64,000 bases of DNA from DATAES01 sp963802415 (GCA_963802415.1 CAWDIH010000001.1:992001-1056000); one strand, 5' to 3'; positions 27,972 through 37,810 are shown, counted from the stretch's first letter. The notes: generated from the letters alone by a model not told the origin. Numbers and translations: made by a program.

Positions 27972-29448
27972 CCGTGTCGATGGTGTCGGCTTCGTCTGGC
28001 GACTTGTCGCCGCGATAGCGACGCACACGCGCGAACCGCAGCGCCACACCTCCGGCATAACGGGTCGACACCTGGACACCGTCGAGCGCGATCTCGACGA
28101 CGACCTCCGGACGCAGGTGCACCACGTGGCCGTCGTCGGACGTCTGGAGCGAACGGAAGAGCTCAGTCTGCCACCGGAGCATCTCGTCGGTCATGCCCTT
28201 GAACGTCTTGCCGACCATCACGTACCCGCCGTTCGGGTCGCGGGCACCCAGATGGATGTTCGACAACAACCCGCGTCGGCGGCCATGACCCCATTCCGCG
28301 GCAAGCACGACCAAGTCGAGCGTGCGAACGGGCTTGACCTTGCGCCACGCCGATCCGCGCCGGCCCGCTTCGTACAGCGAGCGGATGTCCTTGACCATCA
28401 CGCCTTCGTGTCCGGAAGCCAGCGACTCGACCAGGAACGCGTCGCCCGCGACGGGATCGTCCGTGATGATGCCGGGAATGCGCCACGGTCCCGTCGCGCG
28501 GCCGAGTGCTTCCTGCCGATCGACCAGAGGTCGGTCGACGAGATCGTCGCCGTCGAGATGGAGACAGTCGAAGAAGCGGATGGTGAGCGTGCTTCCCGCC
28601 TCGAGGTCGAAGCGGCTCATGGTGTCCTGGAACAGTTCGGGACGTTCGTCGTCGCCGAGTCCGACCGCTTCGCCGTCGAGCACGACGGCTTGCGCCGGCA
28701 GCGAACGCGCCAACGCGACGAGACCGGGCACGCGATCGGTCACATCATTGAGGTTGCGGGTGTAGATGCGAACCTCGTCGAGCACGCGATGCAGTTGCAG
28801 ACGGATGCCGTCGAGCTTCCACTCGACCGACGACATACCGCAGGCTTCGATGGCCTCGGCGACGGAGGCGGACGTCGCTGCGAGCATCGGCAGCACCGGT
28901 TGCAACGGTCGGAGACTGATGGCGTCGAGTCCGGCCAGGCCTTCGGTCAACGCGACGACGGCCGCTCGGTTGAGGTCGCCGCCGAGCATGGCCGCCCGCC
29001 GCACTGCAGCCGCAGGGACATCGGCGGCCCGCGCCACCGCTTCGGCCATGACGCCTGCGAGTGCGCCCTGCCGCAACTCCCCCGTGAACATGCGCCGCAG
29101 GAAGTCGGCTTCCTCAGCGGTGGCGTGTTCGAACACCTCGGTGAGCAGTGCGGTACGCGCTGCGCCCGAGCCCGTGCCCGAGGTCGTCGCCAGCTGCTCG
29201 ACGAGCGCGTCGATGTCACGGATGGTGAGCGTCGGCGTGTCACCGGCCGGGACGTCGACGTTGAACACGGTGCGCCACCCGACGCCGATGCGCCCTTGTC
29301 GCGGCGTGCCCGTGAGCATGGCAACCGCGATGTCGACCTCGGCGTCGTCGAGTTGCGAGAGGAGTTCGGCGAGCGCAGCGATCTTCGCCGAACGCGCCGG
29401 CGTCGACGTGACCGCGGCGGACGTCGCGGCGAGGTCGGCGAACAGCAC
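27931..29448 (-). CDS. ligB: ATP-dependent DNA ligase, LigB type
   Basis: Nick-sealing ligase using ATP, 505 residues from GTG 29448 (LFADLAATSAAV). The N-terminal DNA-binding domain (about 1-200) precedes motif I EWKLDGIRLQLHR with the adenylated Lys; motif Ia-type IYTRNLNDVTDRVPG, motif III LDGEAVGLG, motif IV-type GHEGVMVKDIRSLYEAGRRGSAWRKVKP and the C-terminal OB fold (FKGMTDEMLRWQ, VRRYRGDKSPDEADTID) are all present. Domain order and length match mycobacterial LigB, an accessory repair ligase, not NHEJ LigD. Divergent from a TesB-like gene. Confidence 0.93.
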   Translation of the reverse strand: MLFADLAATSAAVTSTPARSAKIAALAELLSQLDDAEVDIAVAMLTGTPRQGRIGVGWRTVFNVDVPAGDTPTLTIRDIDALVEQLATTSGTGSGAARTALLTEVFEHATAEEADFLRRMFTGELRQGALAGVMAEAVARAADVPAAAVRRAAMLGGDLNRAAVVALTEGLAGLDAISLRPLQPVLPMLAATSASVAEAIEACGMSSVEWKLDGIRLQLHRVLDEVRIYTRNLNDVTDRVPGLVALARSLPAQAVVLDGEAVGLGDDERPELFQDTMSRFDLEAGSTLTIRFFDCLHLDGDDLVDRPLVDRQEALGRATGPWRIPGIITDDPVAGDAFLVESLASGHEGVMVKDIRSLYEAGRRGSAWRKVKPVRTLDLVVLAAEWGHGRRRGLLSNIHLGARDPNGGYVMVGKTFKGMTDEMLRWQTELFRSLQTSDDGHVVHLRPEVVVEIALDGVQVSTRYAGGVALRFARVRRYRGDKSPDEADTIDTVRALLPGRGQAAG

Positions 29449-29493
29449 GCCCCGAGTTTGCCTCCCGGCCGGCCCTCCCGGAGACTGCGGTCG

Positions 29494-30297
29494 ATGGACT
29501 TCGCCACGATGATGACGCTCGAGCCGCATGGTCCGGACACGTACGTCGGCATCGGACCGAAGTATCCGTGGGGCGGTTTGTACGGCGGACAGATCGTGGC
29601 ACAGGCGCTTCGAGCCGCGGCGGCGACCGTTGATGCCGCCTATCGCGTGCACTCGTTGCACGCCTACTTCATCCGGCGCGGCGACCACGAAGAGCCCATC
29701 CGGTTCGAGGTCGATCGGATTCGCAACGGACGGTCATTCAGCACCCGGTTGGTCGTCGCTCGCCAAGCCGTGGGCGCGATCCTCAACATGTCGGCGAGCT
29801 TCCAGGTCGACGAGCCCGGCCCGGACGCGCAGACAGCCGAGATGCCGGAGGTCGCGCCACCGGACGCGCTCCAGGGCGTGAGCTCGTTCGGGATGTTCGA
29901 GCGGCGAATCGTGCCGACCGGCGGTGAACGGGGCCGGGCGCTCGGATGGCTACGCATGGCCGACCGCGTCGGTGGAGATGCGGCACTCCACGCATGCGCG
30001 CTGGCGTACATGAGCGACGATCTGCCGACGGACGCGGTCGTCGCGGTGCAGTACCCACACTTCGAGGGACAGTGGGCGCACCAGTCGCTGTGGAGCGCGT
30101 CGCTCGATCACGCCATCTGGTTCCACCGCCCGGTGCGCGCGGACGAATGGCACCTGCAGGAGTTCACCTGCCACGGCTTGATCAGCTCACGCGGTCTGTC
30201 GGTCGGCCACGTCTTCGACGAAGCCGGAACCCACCTCGCAACCATCAGCCAAGAGGTCCTGTTGCGCTCGCGCCAGCCGCAACCCCCGGCCGGCTGA
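29494..30297 (+). CDS. Acyl-CoA thioesterase (TesB-like, paralogue)
   Basis: Double hot-dog thioesterase of 267 residues from ATG 29494 (MDFATMMTLEPHG). Landmarks: PWGGLYGGQIVAQALRAAA, VHSLHAYFIRRGD, AILNMSASFQ, then SLDHAIWFHRPVRADEWHL and a SQEVLLRSR ending. It shares the same architecture as the tesB gene at 1762-2616 but is shorter in the central linker. Likely acts on acyl-CoA intermediates. The convergent DUF3052 gene ends 13 bases after its stop. Confidence 0.9.
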   Translation: MDFATMMTLEPHGPDTYVGIGPKYPWGGLYGGQIVAQALRAAAATVDAAYRVHSLHAYFIRRGDHEEPIRFEVDRIRNGRSFSTRLVVARQAVGAILNMSASFQVDEPGPDAQTAEMPEVAPPDALQGVSSFGMFERRIVPTGGERGRALGWLRMADRVGGDAALHACALAYMSDDLPTDAVVAVQYPHFEGQWAHQSLWSASLDHAIWFHRPVRADEWHLQEFTCHGLISSRGLSVGHVFDEAGTHLATISQEVLLRSRQPQPPAG

Positions 30298-30310
30298 CCG
30301 CGCAAGGGGA

Positions 30311-30730
30311 TCACGACGGCCGCGAGCGACGCTCCTTTCGCCACACGACCCGCAGGCCAGACCACACGTCGTCGATGGCGCACACCTTGTTGTCGACGAG
30401 GCCGAGGGGCAGGAACAGCTCGCGCAGGGTGTCTTCGGTGATGTCGGTCGGGACCTTGCTCGCCTTCTTCGGCCACGCGATCCACAGGCCGCCGTCGACG
30501 TCGAGCACGTTGAGCAGCTTCGGCACTCGTCGCTCGAGATCAGCGCGCTCGGTGTGGAACGACACGACGACGTCCGCGGTGCCGCTCGCGCGGCTGCGCA
30601 CCGTCACGGTGTCGGGCAGCCCGTCGAGCTCGTCGACGAAACCTTCGGGGGCGCCCAGCAGCGCGAGGACGTGACCGTCTTTGACCCCGAGCTTGTTTGC
30701 GAGCGGCGTCCCGCTGTAGCCGGCCGGCAT
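30311..30730 (-). CDS. DUF3052 family protein
   Basis: Small soluble protein of 139 residues typical of actinobacteria. The N-terminus GYSGTPLANKLGVKDGHVLALLGAPEGF and the central VLDVDGGLWIAWPKKASKVPTDITEDTLRE followed by LVDNKVCAIDDVWSGLRVVWRK are the family core. Function is unknown. It follows the ABC permease gene start-to-stop in the same direction by 11 bases and might be co-transcribed. Confidence 0.9.
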   Translation of the reverse strand: MPAGYSGTPLANKLGVKDGHVLALLGAPEGFVDELDGLPDTVTVRSRASGTADVVVSFHTERADLERRVPKLLNVLDVDGGLWIAWPKKASKVPTDITEDTLRELFLPLGLVDNKVCAIDDVWSGLRVVWRKERRSRPS

Positions 30731-30741
30731 CGATGGACGGT

Positions 30742-33294
30742 CTACTGCGTCGCGATGGCCTGCAGCACGTCGAGCTTGGCGGCGCGCCGCGCCGGACGAA
30801 TCCCGGCGAGGATCCCCGCCAACGCGCCGAGCAGGAGCAGCACGATCAACGAGAAGATCGGCAATGCGAACTTCGCGAAGCCCGACTCGCTCGCGGCCTC
30901 CACCAGTGCCCAGCCGCCCAGGACGCCGAGACCCACGCCACCGATGGTCCCGAACAGGGCGACGATCACGGACTCCCAGCGGACCATCGATCGCAACTGC
31001 TGGCGCGTCTCACCGACCGCACGCAGCAGGCCGAGCTCGTGCGTTCGTTCGTGGATCGAAAGCGACAGCGTGTTGGCGATGCCCATCAACGCGATCACGA
31101 TCGCAAGAGCGAGCATCACGTAGACGAGGGCGAGGACCTGGTTGACCTGCCCGAAGGCCTGATCGGTGAACTGCTGGCGGTCCTGGACCTTGGCATTCGG
31201 ATACGAGGCGGCGACCTGTTCCACTGCCTGACGGCCATCGGCGAGCGACACGCCGGAGTTCAACTTGATGACCACGAGCGAGTCGAGATTCTCATTGGCG
31301 TGTGGCGCCCACTCGTCGGTGCTCATGGTGAAGTCGCTGCCGACCACGTCGCGGTTGGCGAACGTGGCCACGATTCTGAGTTGCCCCGAACTGCCGTCGG
31401 CGTAGCTCACAGGCACCGTGTCGCCGACCTTCAGGTTGTGGTCGTCGGCATAACGAGTCGAGACCGCGGTGGTCCCGACCCCGAGCTGGTCCAACGATCC
31501 CTGCTCGATCCCGAGATCGAGCACGTTCTCGATCGTCCTCGGGTCGACCACCACGAACTGTCGATCCGAGCCGTTGACCTTCGCGGCGCCGGTGCCGATG
31601 CCCGACGCTGCCCTCACGTCGGGCAGCTTGCCGACGTCCTGTGCGAGCAGCGGATTGAAGCCGCCGAACCCTCGCGTCTGGGAATCGATCACGAGGTCGC
31701 CGGCGAACGACGTCTTCACCTGGTCGTCGATCGACTTCTTGATCGACGCAGCGAAGACCGTGAACAAGGCAACCACGGCGACGCCGATCATGAGCGCCGC
31801 GGCGGCTCCGCTCGTCCGTCGTGGGTTGCGCTGGGCGTTCTCACGCGCCATCTTCCCGGTGAAGCCGCGAATGCGCTCGATTGGCGCGCCGATCAGGCGG
31901 CTCACCGGCGCCGCGACCGCGGGGCCGAGCACCACGAAGGACAGGATCATCAGCAGCGCGCCGACACCGACGCGCAGCAAGCCGTCCGATCCCTTCGTGG
32001 CGACACCGCTGACGATGCTGAGGATCCCGATCACGGCCGCGATGGCGCCGATGACGAGGCGGACGATGCTGGCGCGCGTCCGCTCGACGGCGAAGTCGCG
32101 CATCGCTGCAAGCGGCGGGACACGTGAGGCCTTGACTGCAGGGATGATCGACGTGAGCACGCTCACCCCGATGCCGACAGCGAACGACCAGTACACGGTG
32201 CTCGCCTTTAGCACCAAGCCAGAAGACGGTGCTCCGAAGCCGATTGCTCCGATCAGCGCCTTCAGCAGGACAGCGACGCCGAGGCCGACGAACAATCCGA
32301 CGACCGAAGCAACGACGCCGATCAGGAACGCCTCGCCGATCACCGACGCGAGCACTTGTCCGCGGGCTGCACCGAGCGCGCGGAGGAGCGCCATCTCACG
32401 CGTGCGCTGGGCGACGATGATCGAGAAGGTGTTGTAGATGCTGAAGATCGACACGAGGATGGCGATGACGGCGAACGGGCGGATCAGGAAGTTGAAGAAC
32501 ATCGAGATGCCCTCCTGGATGCTGTCCTGGTTCTCCTTCGTGATCTGCGCGCCCGTGATCGCTTCGGTGCCCGACGGCAGCACGCGTTGAATGCGCTGGA
32601 CGATCTCCTGCTGTGAGATCCCTTGGTTGGCGACGACGGAGATCGTGTCGACCTCGCCGGGCTTGGACACGTACTGCTCGGCGGCCTGCAGCGTCATCAA
32701 CGCGAACGACGCACCGCCGGGACTGTCCGCGGTGCCGAACTTCGCGATCCCGACGACCGTGAACGAGTTCGGACCCTGCTGTGTGAGGACCGACGTGCGG
32801 TCGCCGAGCTTCAGATCACCGTCGTCCGACGACTGCTTGTCGATCACGATCTCGTTGGTCTGCTGCGGGGCCCTGCCGTCCACGATGCGGAACGGATTCA
32901 ACTCGGGAACCGTGTCCCAGTTGCCGGCGAACGTCGGCGCGCCCATGCCGGGGTCGCCCAGCGTGTTGCCGTCCTTGCCGACGATCTGCCCGTAGCCGAG
33001 CACCTGCGGGTCCGCCGCTTTGACGCCGTCGACTGACTGAACTGTTGTCAGCAGCGAGACGGGGATGCGCCCGCGGATGTCGTTGCCGAAGTCGCCTTCG
33101 ATCTTGACCGAGCTGCGCACGACCGCATCAGTCCCCCGGTTCACGTCCGCAAACAGATCGTCGAACGTCCGCGTGATCGTGTCCGTGAGAACGAGGTTGC
33201 CCGAGAGGAAGGCCACGCCGAGCACCACGGCGATGAACGTGGACGCGAGGCGGCGCCTGTGCGCGAGCAGGTTCTTCCACGTCAGCTTGAGCAC
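30742..33294 (-). CDS. ABC transporter permease, FtsX/MacB type
   Basis: Membrane protein of 850 residues, GTG start at 33294. One N-terminal membrane helix (STFIAVVLGVAFLSGNLVL) is followed by a large extracytoplasmic domain, three FtsX helices (about 270-400), a second half with MARENAQRNPRRTSGAAAALMIGVAVVALFTVFAAS, another periplasmic-type domain, and three final helices ending in ARRAAKLDVLQAIATQ. The duplicated FtsX layout is typical of actinobacterial exporters of lipids, peptides or drugs. The ATPase gene lies 2 bases upstream. Confidence 0.93.
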   Translation of the reverse strand: MLKLTWKNLLAHRRRLASTFIAVVLGVAFLSGNLVLTDTITRTFDDLFADVNRGTDAVVRSSVKIEGDFGNDIRGRIPVSLLTTVQSVDGVKAADPQVLGYGQIVGKDGNTLGDPGMGAPTFAGNWDTVPELNPFRIVDGRAPQQTNEIVIDKQSSDDGDLKLGDRTSVLTQQGPNSFTVVGIAKFGTADSPGGASFALMTLQAAEQYVSKPGEVDTISVVANQGISQQEIVQRIQRVLPSGTEAITGAQITKENQDSIQEGISMFFNFLIRPFAVIAILVSIFSIYNTFSIIVAQRTREMALLRALGAARGQVLASVIGEAFLIGVVASVVGLFVGLGVAVLLKALIGAIGFGAPSSGLVLKASTVYWSFAVGIGVSVLTSIIPAVKASRVPPLAAMRDFAVERTRASIVRLVIGAIAAVIGILSIVSGVATKGSDGLLRVGVGALLMILSFVVLGPAVAAPVSRLIGAPIERIRGFTGKMARENAQRNPRRTSGAAAALMIGVAVVALFTVFAASIKKSIDDQVKTSFAGDLVIDSQTRGFGGFNPLLAQDVGKLPDVRAASGIGTGAAKVNGSDRQFVVVDPRTIENVLDLGIEQGSLDQLGVGTTAVSTRYADDHNLKVGDTVPVSYADGSSGQLRIVATFANRDVVGSDFTMSTDEWAPHANENLDSLVVIKLNSGVSLADGRQAVEQVAASYPNAKVQDRQQFTDQAFGQVNQVLALVYVMLALAIVIALMGIANTLSLSIHERTHELGLLRAVGETRQQLRSMVRWESVIVALFGTIGGVGLGVLGGWALVEAASESGFAKFALPIFSLIVLLLLGALAGILAGIRPARRAAKLDVLQAIATQ

Positions 33295-33296
33295 AG

Positions 33297-34061
33297 CTAG
33301 TCGCCCAGTTCCTTGAGCCGGTCAAGGACCTTCTGTGCCGTCGGTTCGCTCATCGAGTCGACGATGCGGCCGTCGACGAGGAACAGCACGGTGTCCGCGT
33401 AGCTGGCGGCCCCCGGATCGTGCGTCACCACCACGATGGTCTGCTCGAGATCGTCGACCGCTTTGCGCATGAAGTTGAGGATCTCCGCGCCAGCCCGGGA
33501 GTCGAGGTTGCCGGTCGGTTCGTCGGCGAAGATGATCTGCGGCCTCGACGCGAGCGCACGGGCCACCGCGACGCGCTGCTGCTGGCCCCCGGACAGCTCC
33601 GACGGTCGGTGCTTGAGCCGGTCACCGAGCCCCACGGTGCCGATGACGGTGTCGAGCCACGACTGGTCGGGGTCCTTGCCGGCGAGATCCATGGGAAGCC
33701 TGATGTTCTCGAGCGCGGTCAGCGTCGGGATGAGGTTGAACGTCTGGAACACGAAGCCGATGCGCTCACGCCGCAGCAGCGTGAGCTGTTTGTCGGACAA
33801 CGTCGACAGTTCGACGTCGCCGATGAAAACCCGCCCCGATGTCAACGAATCGAGGCCGGCGACACAGTGCATGAGCGTCGACTTGCCCGAACCCGACGGA
33901 CCCATGATCGCCGTGAAGTGTCCCGATGCGAATGTGACGCTGACGCCGTCGAGCGCGCGCACGGCGGTGTCGCCGGATCCGTAGACCTTGACGGCATCGA
34001 CTGTCCGCGCCGCCGGGGTGACGGTCGTCACTGACGAAGGCTGGGTGTCCGCAGTAGCCAT
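33297..34061 (-). CDS. ABC transporter ATP-binding protein (MacB/LolD type)
   Basis: ATPase subunit, 254 residues from ATG 34061 (MATADTQPSSV). Walker A GPSGSGKSTLMHCVAGLD, Q-loop FVFQTFNLIP, signature LSGGQQQRVAVARAL, Walker B IIFADEPTGNLD and the H-loop VVTHD are intact. The pair with the FtsX-type permease 2 bases downstream forms a typical MacB-like exporter in which the permease transduces conformational work. Cargo unknown. Confidence 0.95.
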   Translation of the reverse strand: MATADTQPSSVTTVTPAARTVDAVKVYGSGDTAVRALDGVSVTFASGHFTAIMGPSGSGKSTLMHCVAGLDSLTSGRVFIGDVELSTLSDKQLTLLRRERIGFVFQTFNLIPTLTALENIRLPMDLAGKDPDQSWLDTVIGTVGLGDRLKHRPSELSGGQQQRVAVARALASRPQIIFADEPTGNLDSRAGAEILNFMRKAVDDLEQTIVVVTHDPGAASYADTVLFLVDGRIVDSMSEPTAQKVLDRLKELGD

Positions 34062-34098
34062 GCGCGCCAACCTACGAACGCGGACGAAGCCGTACAAC

Positions 34099-34132
34099 GG
34101 GGAATGACCCCGATGTCGTCAGGGTCATCCCC
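34099..34132. promoter_or_regulatory. Inverted repeat in divergent promoter region
   Basis: GGGGAATGACCC (34099-34110) pairs with GGGTCATCCCC (34122-34132) apart from one bulged A. It lies between the start of the ABC ATPase (minus) and the cyclase gene (plus), so it may be an operator for either; no known regulator site is recognised. Confidence 0.4.
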
Positions 34133-34188
34133 GATCTCCCGCAGAGTGAGTAGGAGGTCACAACCGTCGGGCCCCGTAGAATCGGTCC

Positions 34189-37100
34189 GTGACATGCCCG
34201 GCGTGTGGCGCCCCGCTGGTGGAAGGCGCCCGCTTCTGCGCGTCCTGTGGCACCCCCGTGCAGCGGCGGTCGGACGAGCGCCGTGTGGTCACGGTGCTGT
34301 TCGCCGACCTCGTCGGCTTCACGAGCTTGTCGGAGACGCGCGACCCCGAGCACGTGAAGAACATCGTGGACGCCTCGTTCGAGCGTCTCGTTGCCGACAT
34401 CGCGGCGTACGGAGGACAGGTCGACAAGATCGTCGGCGACGCGATCCTGGCGTTGTTCGGTGCGCCCCTGGCGCACGAGGACGACGCCGAGCGTGCAGTG
34501 CGCGCCGGGCTCGCCATGCAACGCACCCTCGCCGACTGCGACGCCGCCGCCGGCGTCAGTGGGTTGCGGATGCGCATCGGCATCAACACCGGTGAGGTGC
34601 TCGTGGGAGCGCTGCGGGTAGGCGGCGACTACACGGCGATGGGCGACGTGGTGAACAGCGCGCAGCGGCTACAGACGACGGCGCAACCTGGCCAGATCGT
34701 GGTCGGCAATGCGACGCACGCGGCGACGCGCCACGTCGTCCGCTACACAGAGCTCGGTCCCGTGAATGCTCGCGGCCGGGACGAACCGATCTACGCCTGG
34801 GTCGCGGAAGAGGCGTTGTTGCCTCCGGGTGCTCGCCCGGGGCGGGGCGCGGCGCCGATGATCGGTCGCGACGAAGAGCTCGGACTGCTGACGAGCGCCG
34901 TCGACACCGCAGTACGCCGTCGTCGCGCCCAGCTCCTGCTCGTCGTGGCCGAGGCGGGCATGGGCAAGACCCGCCTCGCGGAGGAGGTCGCATCCGTCGC
35001 TGAGTGCGACCACGGCGTGACCGTGCTCGAGGGGCGCTGCGTCCCCTATGGCGAGGCCAACGTGTGGTGGCCCGTGGCCGAGGCGCTGCGGTCCAGCTGT
35101 GAGGTCAGCGTTGCCGATCCCCTCGAGGTGGCGCGGCCGCTGGTCGATGCGCGGGCGAAAACGGGATTGCCGATGGAGAGCGCGGCCGAGATCGAGCGCG
35201 TGACCGACGGCCTGCTGCACCTCATGGGGTACGACGGCCCGCTCGGCGGGATCGATCCGGCACGAGCCCGCGAGGAAGTGCGGCGCTCGTTGCTGACGTT
35301 CATCGATGGCTTCGGGCGACAGCACCCGGTCATCGTCGTGCTCTCGGACCTCCACTGGGCGGACGATCTCGTACTCGATCTGGTCGACCAGCTGCTCGAA
35401 GGCCTCGCTTCGCTGCCGGTCGTGCTCATCGGCACGGCCCGCACCGACCTGTTCGACCGATGGAAGCCGGCCGTCGGTCGTCACAACCAGCTCGTGCTGA
35501 ACCTTGATCCCCTGTCCCGCGAATCGACCGCGTCGCTGCTCGAGGCGATCGCCGAGGGACCGGTGCCCGACGACCTGCGCGACGCGCTGCTCGATCGCAG
35601 TGGGGGCAACCCCTTCTTCCTCGAAGAGCTCGTGTCGCTCCTGGCCGAGACGCAAATCCGCGACGACGACGCTCCCCTTCCCACGATGGGCGGAGCGCGA
35701 GAGTTGCCGCACACCTTGCGCGGCCTCGTCGCGGCACGACTCGACGGTCTCACGGTCGAGGAACGGTGCACACTCGAAGACGCGGCCGTGCTCGGCCGGC
35801 GCGGCCAGGTGATGGCGCTGCACATCATGGGCGAGGAGGCGCACGGCACCGCGTCGGCTGCCGTGTCGGCCGCGGTGTCCGGACTGGAAGCGACGGACCT
35901 GATCGTCGTCGAGGAGGGCCGGTGGTCGTTCCGTTCCGACCTCGTGCGGGAAGTCGCCTATGGCATGTTGACGAAGGCTGATCGCGCCCGCCGGCACTAC
36001 GGGGTGGCCAAGTGGATGGAAAGCCACGGCAACGTCACCACGCAGGCGGACGTCGACCGGATCGCGCATCACTTCGCAACGTCAGCCGCGCTGGTCGACG
36101 AGCTCGACATCGTCCCCGGCTTGCCGGACGAGATCCAGGAGAAGGCGCTCACGTGGCTGGACCGCGCGGTGTCGCAGGCCGAAGCGGGAGAGTTGTATCC
36201 CGTCGTCGAGAAGTTGTGCACCCAGGCGCTCGAGCTCCGCCGCACATCTCGCGAGCAGCGCGAGCGCTTCTTGCTGGCGCGCGCGAAGGCACGCATCAAC
36301 CTCCGTGATCTCGAAGGAGCGGCTGTCGACGTCGACGCGACTCTGGACTCGGCCTCGGCGGCGCATGACGATGCTGCTCGTGCCGCGGCGCTCGGCGCGC
36401 GAGGCGATCTCGAGCAGAAGGTCGGTGATCTCGAGCGCTCGTTGACGACGCTCGAAGACGCGGTCGCGCTGTACCGCGCCGTCGGCGACGACGAAGGCCT
36501 CGCGGAGTCGCTGCGGACCTATGGCCTCACGCGCATGTTCGCGAACGACAGCGACGGCGCATCGTCGTCGTTCACCGAAGCGCTCGACTTGTATCGTTCT
36601 CACGGCAATCGACGCGGTGAGGCGTGGGCGCTGCAGAACCTCGCGTGGGTCACCTACACGAACGGCGACGCCGGGAAGGCCGAGGCCTGGCTCAACGAGT
36701 CCGTGCAGGCGTTCACCGAGATCCGCGACTCGGGCGGACTCGGATGGGCCGTCGGACTGCTCGCTTTCGTCCGCTATCACCAAGGTCGCCACGGTGAAGC
36801 CGAGGCGATGGCGCAACGGATGTACGTCGAAGCCAGCCAGCGAGGCGACCGGTGGGCAGAAGGCATGATGCGGACCCTGCTCGCCATGCTCGGTTTGTGG
36901 GGCGGACGCGCCGCAGAGTCGGTGCCCCACGGTGAGGCCGCTTACAAGCTGTTCATGGAAATGCGCGACTGGTACGGCGAGATGATCTCTGCCGGCGTGT
37001 TCGGTCGCGCGTTGGTCGCCGTCGGGCGTATCGACGAGGGCTTTGCGGTGCTCGACCAGAGCATCCGGCGTGCATCCGAGTTGCCGCTCAACCAGGCGCT

Positions 37101-37704
37101 GCAGGTCGCGGAAGCGCAGCTGACGTGCGCCGCCGCCCAGGCCGGCATGCCGGATCGTTCGGTACCGGCGCCGCCAATCGGTGACGAGCCGGTCCACGAG
37201 ATCGGTTGGGTCGACTGGCACGTGGCGACTGCCTTGACCGACCTGCAACAGGGATCGGTGGCGAAGGCGCGCGAGCGACTCGAACGTCTCGTCACCGGCG
37301 ACGAGCCGAACGGCTACGCGGCCAGCGCGCTCACGCTGGCCCGCGCCGCCGTCGGCGACGCCGACGGCGCTCGGGCGCTCGCGCTGAAGGTGGCCGCACT
37401 CGAGTCCTCCACGTACTCCGACCGCATCATGGCGATGCTCGGTGGTGGACTTGGGCAAGCTCGCATCGGCGAGCACGACGTCGCCGAAGCCTGGCTCCGC
37501 ACGGCTCGCGAGCTCGCGGAGGGGACGGAGGACCATCTCCTCGGCGCCGTGGTCCGCATCGCCGAAGCCCGAGCCGCGGCCGCGCTCGGCCGTCCCGAAG
37601 CCGGCAACGAGCTGCACCGCGCCACCGTCGCCCTCGGCGCCATGGGCGTGACTGAATCCGGCTGGGACACCGCCTTCCGCCTCGCCGCCGGCCTGCCGTC
37701 CTGA
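34189..37704 (+). CDS. Zinc-ribbon/class III cyclase/ATPase/TPR signalling protein
   Basis: Protein of 1171 residues, GTG start. Residues 3-20 form a zinc ribbon (Cys3, 6, 17, 20). Residues about 32-190 are a class III nucleotide cyclase domain with both metal-binding Asp motifs (VLFADLVGFTSL and DKIVGDAILALFG) and GLRMRIGINTGEVLVG. An ATPase follows with Walker A VVAEAGMGKTRLAEEV and Walker B VIVVLSDLHWADD. The remainder, about 650-1171, is helical repeat of TPR type. This is the LuxR-less cyclase-STAND architecture common in actinobacteria, presumably coupling cAMP synthesis to an unknown input. Divergent from the ABC exporter. Confidence 0.92.
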   Translation: MTCPACGAPLVEGARFCASCGTPVQRRSDERRVVTVLFADLVGFTSLSETRDPEHVKNIVDASFERLVADIAAYGGQVDKIVGDAILALFGAPLAHEDDAERAVRAGLAMQRTLADCDAAAGVSGLRMRIGINTGEVLVGALRVGGDYTAMGDVVNSAQRLQTTAQPGQIVVGNATHAATRHVVRYTELGPVNARGRDEPIYAWVAEEALLPPGARPGRGAAPMIGRDEELGLLTSAVDTAVRRRRAQLLLVVAEAGMGKTRLAEEVASVAECDHGVTVLEGRCVPYGEANVWWPVAEALRSSCEVSVADPLEVARPLVDARAKTGLPMESAAEIERVTDGLLHLMGYDGPLGGIDPARAREEVRRSLLTFIDGFGRQHPVIVVLSDLHWADDLVLDLVDQLLEGLASLPVVLIGTARTDLFDRWKPAVGRHNQLVLNLDPLSRESTASLLEAIAEGPVPDDLRDALLDRSGGNPFFLEELVSLLAETQIRDDDAPLPTMGGARELPHTLRGLVAARLDGLTVEERCTLEDAAVLGRRGQVMALHIMGEEAHGTASAAVSAAVSGLEATDLIVVEEGRWSFRSDLVREVAYGMLTKADRARRHYGVAKWMESHGNVTTQADVDRIAHHFATSAALVDELDIVPGLPDEIQEKALTWLDRAVSQAEAGELYPVVEKLCTQALELRRTSREQRERFLLARAKARINLRDLEGAAVDVDATLDSASAAHDDAARAAALGARGDLEQKVGDLERSLTTLEDAVALYRAVGDDEGLAESLRTYGLTRMFANDSDGASSSFTEALDLYRSHGNRRGEAWALQNLAWVTYTNGDAGKAEAWLNESVQAFTEIRDSGGLGWAVGLLAFVRYHQGRHGEAEAMAQRMYVEASQRGDRWAEGMMRTLLAMLGLWGGRAAESVPHGEAAYKLFMEMRDWYGEMISAGVFGRALVAVGRIDEGFAVLDQSIRRASELPLNQALQVAEAQLTCAAAQAGMPDRSVPAPPIGDEPVHEIGWVDWHVATALTDLQQGSVAKARERLERLVTGDEPNGYAASALTLARAAVGDADGARALALKVAALESSTYSDRIMAMLGGGLGQARIGEHDVAEAWLRTARELAEGTEDHLLGAVVRIAEARAAAALGRPEAGNELHRATVALGAMGVTESGWDTAFRLAAGLPS

Positions 37705-37707
37705 GGC

Positions 37708-37756
37708 GAATGTTGGTGCGCCGTGGTCGCTAGAGCGACCACGGCGACCCCGAGTT
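37708..37756. repeat. 49-bp palindromic element, family B, copy 3
   Basis: Starts GAATGTTGG and ends ACCCCGAGTT, as in the other copies, again exactly 49 bp. The core is different in sequence but again palindromic: CGCCGTGGTCGC, loop TAGA, GCGACCACGGCG, a perfect 12-bp stem. It begins 3 bases after the stop of the cyclase gene. Confidence 0.85.
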
Positions 37757-37780
37757 CCACGTCCGGGGCGTCCCAGACGC

Positions 37781-37810
37781 TTGACAAATCATGCGTTCGC
37801 TTGATTTACT
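37781..37810 (+). promoter_or_regulatory. Promoter with overlapping palindromic operator
   Basis: A consensus -35 TTGACA (37781-37786), 18-bp spacer and TTTACT -10 (37805-37810). The spacer holds a 22-bp palindrome at 37786-37807: AAATCA-GCG-CGC-TGATTT, symmetric at 18 of 22 positions. It is strikingly AT-rich for this genome. It faces the small phasin-like gene, whose AGGAG is at 37833-37837. Confidence 0.75.
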
